Below are positions 55,296 to 63,853 of a stretch of DNA of 64,000 nt, in pieces; position 1 is the first letter of the stretch, and each line of letters opens with the position of its first letter. The stretch comes from Deferribacteres bacterium (lineage in GTDB: Bacteria > Zhuqueibacterota > Zhuqueibacteria > Zhuqueibacterales > Geothermadaptataceae). Below the pieces are notes generated by a model. The model saw only the letters and a program-made list of their open reading frames with translations. It made no database searches and was not told the DNA's origin. The stretch lies in contig JACKDE010000002.1 of the NCBI GenBank assembly GCA_020633675.1, positions 434,001 to 498,000 of the forward strand. The letters are read 5' to 3'. The position numbers and the translations under genes were made by a program.

Positions 55296-56432
55296 ATGGG
55301 ATTTTTTGAGAAAATATTTGGAAATAGGGCAGTGATTTCCACTATGATTGCAAACGGTGAATTCGTCTACCTTTGTCATGATTGCCACAAACATGCGAGA
55401 GCAGGGTATGAAGATTCCGGTAAGGAAGCCAAATGTCAGAATTGCGGAATAGAACTTGTGATTCCTCCACGAATAGGGCAACAAATAACGTGGGTTGAAG
55501 AGTTACAACCGATTCAAGGTTTCCCATCATCTGCAATCCAGGACGTCTTTGTCCCGTTGGAGTCCGAACAGCTTCACAAACTGCTTATAGCTCTTAATGT
55601 CAAACGAAGCAAGATCGACTATATGTGGGTGAGTGGACGAGAAATACCGTTTGATGGGGCTCCGGTTCTCAAATTAGATCTAAGTGAGAATAGTGATCTG
55701 ACTGGATCCATACCAATCCTTGAACGACGGAGTATTCTTGGAGAAAAGATTCTCAGATATGCTCTCCTTTTTATCAAAGGAGAGAACCGAAAGGTTTACT
55801 GTGCAGCTGATGATGGCGAAATACAACAAATTATTCCTTCATTTCGCACTGAGAAAATATTGTTGACAATAATTAAAAATGTGAACGCTGGTCAGGTTCA
55901 GTGGGATGAAAGTCAAAAATTGATAAAAGAAAACCATGCTGTAGCAGAGCAGTACGAGAAGCAATTTAGCAAAAATCTTGACAAATATTTAGAAATACCT
56001 AAAATTGATAGAAATGTGGATTACGACCAACTCCTTATATTTGAACCCGTTTTTTCAGGCTATTACGCCAAATATGGCATAACAGCCGAGAAAGTCAAGA
56101 CTGTTGATGATTTTGGGACATTGATGTGTTCACTCCCAATAGCAAATGAAGAGAAAGTTTTGGCCCACTATTCTCGTGACGGAAATAAACATACGGATAT
56201 AGGGAAAGTAACTATCGGAAAAGCAATTCAACTAGGCTTTAATTTTTGGTCAAACGGCAAGCTACCTCAAAGAATAGAGCTGTATCAAGGCAAGCGTCAG
56301 ATCGGGCTTGGAAACCGACCGGACGAACTCTTGAAAATCGACCAGATCGTAAATGGATTATTTAATCAGATGTATGTCGCCAGGATTCAACGAAACGAGT
56401 TTTTTTTCTGGTATACACTTGGTGGAGCATAA
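55296..56432 (+). CDS. zinc-ribbon protein of unknown function
   Basis: 378 residues. After a short start (MGFFEKIFGNRAVIS), residues about 25-58 form a C4 zinc ribbon (YLCHDCHKHA, AKCQNCGIEL). The rest is mixed alpha/beta with no motif I know; ESEQLHKLLIALNVKRSKI and MWVSGREIPFDGAP recur in no family I can name. A C-terminal FNFWSNGKLPQRIELYQG might be a small beta domain. AAGGGG lies 9 bases before ATG 55296; the frame is open 29 codons further upstream. It is AT-rich and in line with the other accessory genes. Confidence 0.65.
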   Translation: MGFFEKIFGNRAVISTMIANGEFVYLCHDCHKHARAGYEDSGKEAKCQNCGIELVIPPRIGQQITWVEELQPIQGFPSSAIQDVFVPLESEQLHKLLIALNVKRSKIDYMWVSGREIPFDGAPVLKLDLSENSDLTGSIPILERRSILGEKILRYALLFIKGENRKVYCAADDGEIQQIIPSFRTEKILLTIIKNVNAGQVQWDESQKLIKENHAVAEQYEKQFSKNLDKYLEIPKIDRNVDYDQLLIFEPVFSGYYAKYGITAEKVKTVDDFGTLMCSLPIANEEKVLAHYSRDGNKHTDIGKVTIGKAIQLGFNFWSNGKLPQRIELYQGKRQIGLGNRPDELLKIDQIVNGLFNQMYVARIQRNEFFFWYTLGGA

Positions 56433-56673
56433 TAAAGCAACGCATGGTTGCGTTTGACAGCCATGTAATGCAAATGATGTGTGGTATGAAATTTTAAGCC
56501 ATGCCTAACAAATAGAATCAACTCGGGCTGCAGAAGCGTCGTGCATTTTTCTGGATTTTGTACTTCGCGATAATTTAGTGAGGTCGAAAGCATAGAACTC
56601 TACATTTTTTCAGCAGGGTCATTTGTACGTTAGAAACGTATTTGAGAATTAAACTAATATTAAAGGAGTTAAA

Positions 56674-56841
56674 ATGGCAAATTGGTCGTCACATGATTAT
56701 CCGAAGAATTTTTTTTATAAAAATGATAAATCAAGTGGAAAAAATTCATCAGACAAAAGTGGTTGCTTTAAATCTTTAGCAAATTTGATAATGTATGGAA
56801 TAATAGCATTTATCATTTTATATTATCTTTTTGGAAAATAG
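56674..56841 (+). CDS. 55-residue tail-anchored protein
   Basis: Starts MANWSSHDYPKNFFYKN, has a polar Ser/Lys middle and ends in one hydrophobic helix (LIMYGIIAFIILYYLF) plus GK, so it would be a tail-anchored membrane protein. AAAGGAG stands 6 bases before the ATG. There are no family matches I can name. Codon use is AT-rich like its upstream neighbour. Confidence 0.6.
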   Translation: MANWSSHDYPKNFFYKNDKSSGKNSSDKSGCFKSLANLIMYGIIAFIILYYLFGK

Positions 56842-57236
56842 AATATTCAAATTGTTTGAGTTTGTAATGAAAATCCAAATTAATCTTCAAATTGACCAAG
56901 AAGCTGTTAGTTTGATTTGACCTTACTATATATTTGAAATTCCTGTAAAAGTGTATATAAAACACAAAAGAGACGGTTGTTATCTTACCAAACTGCTCCT
57001 CGAAGTCGATCTCAGAACCGTGGGTGCTTTTTGAACTTTTGGAGCAGGGAACTCACAGGTTTATCTCTTGGGGATAGAGGCCGAACCGACGCCCACAGCC
57101 GCATTAATGATTCCAAAACCACCAATTAAGCCATCCTTTTGCAATCGCAAGGTAAGCCCAAACAAAAAGTCCGCCTATGGTCATAATTTGACTCAATCGG
57201 TGCTTTTGTACAATCTCTCATCAAACAAAGCTTTGC
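56842..57236. other. accessory intergenic stretch with a possible gene remnant
   Basis: About 395 bases. On the minus strand 57062-57187 reads MTIGGLFVWAYL in one frame and DGLIGGFGIINAAVGVGSA in the next, which would join by one frameshift into a short membrane protein. Nothing else is supportable. Confidence 0.35.
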
Positions 57237-58301
57237 TCAATTGTCGACAGATTTCATAAACTCCCGCAGCACGGTGGTGGCGTAGGCTCCGGGTGGCAGG
57301 GTAAAGGAAAACCAAATACCCTGTTCGCCGGCCTGCATTTCCAGATCGTCCACGAAGATGCGGCCCACCCGGCGGGTACCCTGCGCACGCGCCCGCTTCA
57401 GCATCTCTTCCGTGATCCCGGCGTCGGCGAGAATGCGCTGCTCGAGTTCACCGGATTCGTGGCTGGCCCAGCGCATTTTGTGGCCATACATCGGGCCGGT
57501 GTGTGAAATCTCCCTGGCCTGAAATCGCGGCAAGTCAGCCGTCACATCTTCGACTTCAAACAGCCCGCCGGAATCCTCTTTGCGCGCAACATCCCCAACC
57601 ACCAGCGTATCGAACCAGCCCTTTTCGATGCGGGCAGCCAGCCAAATATTGAACAGCTCGGAACGCAAGGCGTCGATCAAAAAACGCTTTTTCCACGGTT
57701 GCCGTACGCCTCGTCCCTTCAGGACTTCACGTCCGCGCGCTGCATTGTCACCTGCAAAACCAAAACGCTGTTCGCCATAATAATTGGGCACGCTGCGTGT
57801 TTTCAGCGCCGCTGCAATCTGCTCGGCAATGAGCATGGCATCGGCAATCGGGTGCTGCAACAAAATGCGAAAACGGTTGGCGTGCAAATGTCCTGTGCGC
57901 AGTTTGTTGCGGTGGCGTTGGCTCCATTCTGCTTTCAGCTCAAGGTCCGCCTCAATCGCCGCTTGCACCACCGCAATGTCGGCCTGTGGCATGTGCAGCG
58001 AAAAGGTCTGTGTGACCAGCGCATGTTTATCTTTCAGGCCGGCATAGCCGACATCCCATTCCTTTAAATCAAAAAGCGCCGCCAGCCGTTTTTGCAGACC
58101 GCGGGTGGTCCAGCCCTGGCGCGCAAAACGGATGTAGATATGCTCGCCGTCACCAACAGGCTCGTACAGCGGCAGCTCTTCGACGATAAAGTGCTGCGGT
58201 TCGACCTTGAGTTCACCGCCGATGCCGGGCAGGTCGCTGGTGATAAAAGGCAGGTTTTGCATCGCGGAAAGTTCGTGCGATTCGGATTGCTGATCGTTCA
58301 T
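57237..58301 (-). CDS. truD: tRNA pseudouridine(13) synthase
   Basis: 354 residues. Marks: LKVEPQHFIVEELPLYE, TRGLQKRLA, VGYAGLKDKHALVTQTFS (catalytic Asp in GLKDK), NYYGEQRFGFAGDN and a split catalytic core with an inserted domain, ending GAYATTVLREFMK. Modifies U13 in tRNA(Glu). The start has no clear ribosome binding site. Confidence 0.94.
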   Translation of the reverse strand: MNDQQSESHELSAMQNLPFITSDLPGIGGELKVEPQHFIVEELPLYEPVGDGEHIYIRFARQGWTTRGLQKRLAALFDLKEWDVGYAGLKDKHALVTQTFSLHMPQADIAVVQAAIEADLELKAEWSQRHRNKLRTGHLHANRFRILLQHPIADAMLIAEQIAAALKTRSVPNYYGEQRFGFAGDNAARGREVLKGRGVRQPWKKRFLIDALRSELFNIWLAARIEKGWFDTLVVGDVARKEDSGGLFEVEDVTADLPRFQAREISHTGPMYGHKMRWASHESGELEQRILADAGITEEMLKRARAQGTRRVGRIFVDDLEMQAGEQGIWFSFTLPPGAYATTVLREFMKSVDN

Positions 58302-58813
58302 TGCTACGCTCGGTTTAGGGTTGCTGATGATGGGAATCTCTTTTCTGACTCGTTATCGAACACTTTTCATTAGCCACGGATGGACACGGATTTTCACTGA
58401 TTTTTCTGAATGTAACGCGAGTCCGATGCAAAGATTTTTCGATGTGGCAAAAGATTATCATCATGCTGAGCGCACTCGAACCATGAAGATTTTGAGCCTG
58501 TATTGCCGTAACTCCTTATCGCCCTCGACTGCGCTCGGGCTGAAGTATTCGATGTTTTGCTTATATCGGACTCACGTTAATGTAGAATTATAGCGATTTT
58601 CAAAAATTTTGTCTGATCAAACTTCCGTATCGTTTCAGCAGCCAGCCAGCGCTATTGGCCGTTTGCCTTTGGCTCCTGGCAAAAAGCCAATAGCGAAGAG
58701 CTAAAGGCAGGTTTGTATTCATTCCGGATGCTCTGAAAGTGAACCAATTATCGGACATGACTTTTGCAAAGTGCTATGGTGACTTATGAATTTGGCTCTG
58801 CCCGGTTTTCCGG
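58302..58813. other. intergenic region with two repeat copies
   Basis: About 510 bases. Contains a half copy of the CCACGGAT repeat (58372-58405) and copy B of the about 115-bp repeat (58457-58571). No gene is seen. Confidence 0.6.
58457..58571 (-). repeat. dispersed about 115-bp repeat, copy B
   Basis: Reverse complement of the copy at 10605-10720, from GATATAAGCAAAACATCGAA through CAGCCCGAGCGCAGTCGAGG to GCTCAGCATGATG, with scattered differences. Confidence 0.75.
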
Positions 58814-59791
58814 TCACACCAGCAACGTGCCGCGATCCATGATGAGCTGTGCATCAAAATGGATGGTCGGTGCGGTCAGCACGCCATCGATGTGGATGCC
58901 GACCTCGACCTCGCCACCGAAAAAGATGTTGTTGCCGAGCGCCAGATGGCAGGTGCCGAGCACCTTTTCGTCTTCCAGCGTAATGCCGCAAATCCGCGCG
59001 TGCTCGTTGCAACCGATGCCGAATTCCGCCAGATTGTAAGCATTGTGATCGCCGACCGTTTGCAACTCATTGCGTAACGTTTGTGCTTCCGCGCCACCGT
59101 CAATCCGGGTTGCAAAGCCATTCTCCACCGTGATGCGGATCGGCTCTGCGATCGCGCCGACAGCGGCATGTGAAGCATCGACCACATAGATGCCGGAAGT
59201 GTCTGCCTGCACCGGCGCAATAAAAGCCTCACCACAAGGCAGGTTGCCCCATTTGCCCGGCTGGCTGTAAATCCCGCCTGAGCGGCCATGTGCCTGCCGA
59301 TGCGCAACATTGACGCAAAGGTCTGTGCCAAGCTCGCTCTGTACGCGCACCTGCTCAGTCTGGTCAAGCAAATCGGCCAGCCTGTTGACACGAGCGCGAA
59401 TCGCCTGATAGTCCACCGGGAAGGTGCGCACAATCATTTCTTCGGTGATGCGCGCCATCGAAGCGATGCGCACACCGGCATCGGTGGCCGCACGCCGTGC
59501 CCGCGTCCACGACAGCGACTTGGCGAGCGGCATGAGCACCACCTGGGCAGCCAGCATTTTTTGCGCTACCGCCTCTGGCGGCTCCTGGCCGTTAAATGTC
59601 AGCACCGGGATTTCGATTTTTTCAACATTGGCTTGCAACTGTAGGCAGGCCCGCTTGAATGCCGCAGCGATGTCGCGCTTGGTTTCGTCCGTCACGATTA
59701 AAACGCGCTCCCCAGCCTGTACGCCGAGATTTTGCTGCAAGGCATGCTTGCAGGCAGCGATGAGCTGGTCCGTGGTGGGGGGATTTTTCAT
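58814..59791 (-). CDS. M29-like aminopeptidase
   Basis: 325 residues. Seen: GVQAGERVLIVTDETKRD, NLPCGEAFIAPVQADTSG, LAEFGIGCNEHARICG, EDEKVLGTCHLALGNN and FGGEVEVGIHIDGVLTAP. These are the metal-binding blocks of the leucyl aminopeptidase (thermophilic, M29) type. Cuts N-terminal residues from peptides. It lies apart from its neighbours, with repeats on both sides. Confidence 0.88.
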   Translation of the reverse strand: MKNPPTTDQLIAACKHALQQNLGVQAGERVLIVTDETKRDIAAAFKRACLQLQANVEKIEIPVLTFNGQEPPEAVAQKMLAAQVVLMPLAKSLSWTRARRAATDAGVRIASMARITEEMIVRTFPVDYQAIRARVNRLADLLDQTEQVRVQSELGTDLCVNVAHRQAHGRSGGIYSQPGKWGNLPCGEAFIAPVQADTSGIYVVDASHAAVGAIAEPIRITVENGFATRIDGGAEAQTLRNELQTVGDHNAYNLAEFGIGCNEHARICGITLEDEKVLGTCHLALGNNIFFGGEVEVGIHIDGVLTAPTIHFDAQLIMDRGTLLV

Positions 59792-60287
59792 GAGATTTTC
59801 GATATGGTTTGCCGGTTCTGTTGAAATGTTTTGCTTCTTTTTTGCGCATAAAAAAGAAGGTGTGGCTGACTGTGCGTGAGTAGTTGATTTGAAAGGACAA
59901 CCCGCCGAACCACCGCCGAAGGAAACCGAGATGCGCCGAATAAAAATAGATCAAAAAAACATATCTTTGCCCGTTGTGCGAATGAAATAAGCCGTTGATG
60001 AGCACAAAACGGCCCAAATTGTCATGCCGAAGGCATCTATTTTAACGTTTCCGCGGAATCTAGCGAAGTTTCCTCACGATGCCGAATAGATTCATCCTGA
60101 ATGACAAGGGTACGATTCTTACATAAAAACAATGGTTTATCTAAAAGGACTATCGCAGAAACAATTCGCACAACGCGTTATCTTTGTATCCAATCATATT
60201 TTCCGCGCTTTGGTGTTCAGGTTACATCCACATGAAATCCAAAAATATTTCTGTTTGCCCGGCAGCTTGCATCATGCAATTTTTTTG
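59792..60287. other. intergenic region with MITE-like repeat
   Basis: About 500 bases. Copy 2 of the 204-bp element (59972-60175) occupies the middle. A perfect TTGCAT-C-ATGCAA hairpin with seven T on the plus strand follows near 60270. No gene is seen. Confidence 0.6.
59972..60175 (+). repeat. 204-bp MITE-like element, copy 2
   Basis: Termini CGTTGTGCGAAT and ATTCGCACAACG are perfect 12-bp inverted repeats. TATCTTTG occurs on both sides (59962-59969 and 60179-60186), an 8-bp target duplication if the few extra bases at each end (CC, CGT) belong to the element. Same orientation and length as copy 1. Confidence 0.88.
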
Positions 60288-61889
60288 CTAAAAATTCAAA
60301 CCCAAATCGACAAAAATTTGTTTGGATTGATTGCGCTTGTCAAGATACTGGCGATAGCTGGCTGCGAGAAAATAGTGTCTGAAAAAGCTGTAGTCCGCAC
60401 GCAACCCGAAGTAGTAACTGGAGGTCATCATGCCGGGAGTATCATAGAGATAAGCTCCTGTGCTGAAACTCACGTTCAGCCGGCGCTGCAATGGCAGCCG
60501 GTAATCCAGCATCGGTCGATAGGCATTGGTGAACTCGGTGCGGAGAAAAGAGAGCCGGAAGGCAATCGCATGACCGCGCAAAGGGAATTGCCGGATTTGA
60601 TAGTAAAAATTGGAAGAAATGATCGGGTGCAGGCCGTTTTCGGGAAAACGCAGTGAAACATTGGCGCCGGTGCGCATATTTTGCGCGGGCGTCACACTGA
60701 CACCACCACTCACACCCTTGCGTGTGGCATCATCGAACAGGCTGTCCGGTGTGTTGATTGTACTGAGCGTGTATGGATTTTTGCGCGCATCAACCGACAG
60801 GTTGGCCGAAACCGAGTTATTGATCGTCATGTGGGCGGTGAGATAAAAATTAGAAAAAGTGACCGATTTCCCGGCCGCCTGTTTGCGCCAATCGCGGTTG
60901 AGGTCAATTTCGATGCTTTGGTAAATGGAAAAGCGCCTTGAGCGCCAGTAATTGTTTTGCAGGTAGATGAATTCACGGTTGATCATGCCGCCATCGTGAC
61001 TGCCGGCATAGGCGATGGTGGTTGCCAGTTTTTGGCGATCATATGAGCCGGACTCAAAAGCCACGAATGCGCCAAACTTGCTGCGGTTGGCATCAAACGC
61101 CGCTGTCTGTGGATCAGGATCCTTGCCAGCGGCAAAACCAATCCGCACGTTTTGGTCGATCTGCCGCGCAATGTGCACCCCATCGATTAAACCGATACCT
61201 CGGATATGCGGCGAGTATACCCGGCCAGCGCCGAATTCCCAGGGCACATCGCTGGCAGAATAAACCAGCGACATTTCAAAAATACGGTGCTGCCATTCGC
61301 TTTCGCCATCCGGATAAAGCTGGGAGGCTGTGCGTTCATAGAGGCGCGAGCGCTGGCGCATGCGGAATTCAATGCCGCTGCCAGCGATATTCTGGATTTT
61401 GAGCCGGCCACTCAGGCTGGGCTGAACCGAAGAGAACGTGGTGCCGGAACCATCCTGTTGCCAGTAGCTTTGGGCGGAGAGATAACCTCGAATTCGATTG
61501 GTGTTGCTGCTGGCTGTTTGTGTTCTCCGCTGTGCTTCCCGGGCCTTCTGCCGCTGTCCCGGTGTGGGGGCTGGCCTTGCGGTGACCGCTTTTGACGGCA
61601 ATTTCACCACATCGCCGATTTGCGGCTTTTCCGCGGCGCGCAGAACAGTGCATGCGGCGGAGCTGCTGGCGGCACTTTTCACTAAAATAAATGCGATCAA
61701 CTTGTTGGCCCGGTAAAGTCTCAGGGTGTCACCAACAGCGAGACCCTGATTTTTTCCGGCATCGATATAAACGGCTTCCTTTGAAATATATTTGATTTCT
61801 GCCTGCTGTTGCTGGCCGAGAACCTGCGATGCGGTTGCGCAGGAAATGCCGACCAACAGAGCAAAAAAGTATATTCTTTTATGAATCAT
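60288..61889 (-). CDS. outer-membrane beta-barrel of a putative porin-cytochrome conduit
   Basis: 533 residues with a signal peptide (FALLVGISCATASQVLGQ). Residues about 28-100 form an SH3-like domain (EAVYIDAGKNQGLAVGDTL, IGDVVKLP), then a Lys/Arg-rich linker, and from about 130 to the end alternating aromatic strands typical of an outer-membrane barrel, finishing in Phe (VDLGLNF). It starts in an ATGA overlap with the 22-heme cytochrome, so the two are made together. By analogy with MtrB/PioB it could hold the cytochrome across the outer membrane, but it has no clear sequence similarity to those and no CxxC at its N-terminus. Confidence 0.75.
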   Translation of the reverse strand: MIHKRIYFFALLVGISCATASQVLGQQQQAEIKYISKEAVYIDAGKNQGLAVGDTLRLYRANKLIAFILVKSAASSSAACTVLRAAEKPQIGDVVKLPSKAVTARPAPTPGQRQKAREAQRRTQTASSNTNRIRGYLSAQSYWQQDGSGTTFSSVQPSLSGRLKIQNIAGSGIEFRMRQRSRLYERTASQLYPDGESEWQHRIFEMSLVYSASDVPWEFGAGRVYSPHIRGIGLIDGVHIARQIDQNVRIGFAAGKDPDPQTAAFDANRSKFGAFVAFESGSYDRQKLATTIAYAGSHDGGMINREFIYLQNNYWRSRRFSIYQSIEIDLNRDWRKQAAGKSVTFSNFYLTAHMTINNSVSANLSVDARKNPYTLSTINTPDSLFDDATRKGVSGGVSVTPAQNMRTGANVSLRFPENGLHPIISSNFYYQIRQFPLRGHAIAFRLSFLRTEFTNAYRPMLDYRLPLQRRLNVSFSTGAYLYDTPGMMTSSYYFGLRADYSFFRHYFLAASYRQYLDKRNQSKQIFVDLGLNF

Positions 61890-63040
61890 CTTTCACCTCT
61901 TCCTCTCGGGTGACATTCGTAGCAGGCGGCGCTCTCGTATCTATAGTTTTGCACCTCTCCAAGGTGCTGGTTATCCGTTCTTTGCTGATTGTGCTCGTGA
62001 CAGTCGATACACGTGAAAACCTTGTTGTTTCCAGGCACATTGTGGCAGGTGGCGCAACTGGCCCATTCGCCGCGGTGGGCGCCGGAGTAAATCGGAAAGT
62101 AAAGCGAGTCATGTTCGCGAAACTCGCCTTTTTCGCCGGTTGGATGGCAACCAAAGCAGGTTGCGCTGTCGAAGCTGTAGCCCTGAATGCCCTGGTGTTT
62201 GGGATCCATCAAGTCCTGTGCGTGCTCGTGACAGGTCACACAGGAAAACACCTGCCGGTTGTTGACATCGGTATGACAGGTCGCGCATGCATCCCAGGTG
62301 TTGATGTGGGTCCCTGAAAAGATCGGAAAAAACTGTGCATCATGCTCAAGAAAGTCGCCCTGTTCACCGGTCGGGTGACAACTAAGGCAATTCGCACTGT
62401 TGAAGACATAGCCCTGGATGCCCTGATGTGGCGCATCCATAAGGTCCTGCGAATGTTCATGACACGTTACGCAAGAGAAAACCTGCCGGTTGCCGGCGTC
62501 GGTATGGCAGGTCGCGCATTCGTCCCATGTGTTGAGATGCGTGCCTGAGAATATCGGGAAAAACTGCGTGTCGTGCTCACGAAAATCCGAGGCCAGGCCT
62601 GTCGGGTGACAGCTATAGCAATCCGCGCTGTTGAACGCATAGCCGGTGATGCCCTGGTGTTTCGGATCCATCAGTTCCTGTGAGTGGTCATGACAGGTTA
62701 CGCAGGAAAAAATCTTCCGATTGGTGGCGTCGGTGTGACAGTCGCCGCAGCCATCCCATTGATTGGTATGGCTACCCGAGAAAATCGGAAAGAACTGTGT
62801 ATCGTGCTCGCCGAACTGACCTGCTTCGCCTGAGCCATGGCAAGCCAGGCAGGTTTTGCTGTCATAGGCATAGCCCGCCATGCCCTGGTGCCGCGAATCC
62901 ATGGCCTGCTGGTTGTGCTCGTGGCAGGAAAAGCAGGAAAAGACACTATTGTTCATCGGATCGATGTGGCAAATGCTGCAATCGTTCCATTCGCCACGAT
63001 GTGCGCCCGAAAAAATGGGAAAAAACAGCGCATCATGGTC
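61886..63040 (-). repeat. five tandem 77-codon triheme repeats
   Basis: Within the 22-heme cytochrome, the first heme motif of each unit begins at residues 290, 367, 444, 521 and 598, exactly 77 apart. Each unit contains FFPIFSG (or FPIYSG), C-x2-CH followed by two more, and the linker HQGxxGY. At the DNA level this is a 231-bp tandem repeat with diverged copies. Confidence 0.85.
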
Positions 63041-63847
63041 GGGCAGAAAGGCCGGCCGCCAGCTGTTCATCTGATGGCAACTCTCGCATTCTGTGGTAAA
63101 TCCAGATGAAATGTGGTTAGGCGATTGTGCAGCCAGATACTCCTGCTGGTGGCAACTTTCACAGGATGCTGAATTCAATGCAAAATCGTTTTGTGGCATG
63201 CCGGTGTGGCAGGTTTCGCAATCGACAAGAATGTGTCTGCCGAGCAACGGAAAACGTGTGCGCTCATGAATTTCCTCGGCGTCAAAAATCATCCAACTCT
63301 GTGAAGTGTGACAGCGCTCGCAATCGGGGCCAAGCTTGGCTTCGTGCACATCCTGGTGGCAGGAAAAGCACTGCTGATCAACTTTTGTAAAATTTTCCAC
63401 CACATGGCACGACAAACACGGCACACTTTCGTGGCGGCCTTCGAGAGGATAATCGGTCGTGGTGTGGTCAAAACGAATAATTTTGAAAGATTCCGAGACA
63501 TGGCAGGTCTGGCAGGAGCGCTTCAGCACTTTATGCGGGTGGCTTTTGGTCTGCACTGGTGTAGCTGAAAGTGCCAAAACCTGCACAGCCATTTGCGATA
63601 GCGGCGTGCTGCTTTGTGGAGCAATCCAGAGGCCCTGCGCCAGGTTCGGCTGCTGAATTGCAGGGCAGCCAGCGCCAGCCTCAGCGAATTGCACTGCGAG
63701 ATGGGTGTCCGTTGAGTGCAAGCAGCCCAGGAAAAACAGGCCTGCGAGCGTGAGCAGAAAGCAAACGTGCACCGCGCCCGGCGGCACGATGATTTGTCTT
63801 CTGCGGTGTTTTTTGTTCTCAGTATTGCTTAAAGATGGTGCGGGCAT
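61886..63847 (-). CDS. 22-heme c-type cytochrome lipoprotein
   Basis: 653 residues. After an N-terminal basic stretch and a lipobox (LFFLGC, Cys42), 22 CxxCH motifs occur: residues 112, 144, 160, 176, 210, 229, 254, 290, 305, 333, 367, 382, 410, 444, 459, 487, 521, 536, 564, 598, 613 and 642. From residue 270 on, five units of exactly 77 residues each bind three hemes. Such multiheme lipoproteins carry electrons through the periplasm and across the outer membrane for extracellular or metal respiration. It follows another cytochrome gene by 6 bases and is coupled by ATGA to the barrel gene. No CymA-like quinol oxidase is visible. Confidence 0.93.
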   Translation of the reverse strand: MPAPSLSNTENKKHRRRQIIVPPGAVHVCFLLTLAGLFFLGCLHSTDTHLAVQFAEAGAGCPAIQQPNLAQGLWIAPQSSTPLSQMAVQVLALSATPVQTKSHPHKVLKRSCQTCHVSESFKIIRFDHTTTDYPLEGRHESVPCLSCHVVENFTKVDQQCFSCHQDVHEAKLGPDCERCHTSQSWMIFDAEEIHERTRFPLLGRHILVDCETCHTGMPQNDFALNSASCESCHQQEYLAAQSPNHISSGFTTECESCHQMNSWRPAFLPDHDALFFPIFSGAHRGEWNDCSICHIDPMNNSVFSCFSCHEHNQQAMDSRHQGMAGYAYDSKTCLACHGSGEAGQFGEHDTQFFPIFSGSHTNQWDGCGDCHTDATNRKIFSCVTCHDHSQELMDPKHQGITGYAFNSADCYSCHPTGLASDFREHDTQFFPIFSGTHLNTWDECATCHTDAGNRQVFSCVTCHEHSQDLMDAPHQGIQGYVFNSANCLSCHPTGEQGDFLEHDAQFFPIFSGTHINTWDACATCHTDVNNRQVFSCVTCHEHAQDLMDPKHQGIQGYSFDSATCFGCHPTGEKGEFREHDSLYFPIYSGAHRGEWASCATCHNVPGNNKVFTCIDCHEHNQQRTDNQHLGEVQNYRYESAACYECHPRGRGER

Positions 63848-63853
63848 GGTGCT

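Noticed and set aside
56500..56635. Possible integron attC site (GCCTAAC ... GTTAG)
   Set aside because: The ends are only partly complementary and I could not find paired inner L boxes; a covariance search would be decisive.
57062..57187. Short minus-strand membrane-protein-like frames
   Set aside because: Needs a frameshift to make sense and has no clear start; mentioned only as a possible remnant.
60179..60186. TATCTTTG as a Bacteroidota-type promoter -7 element
   Set aside because: No matching TTTG -33 box or downstream gene; it is better explained as the target duplication of the 204-bp element.
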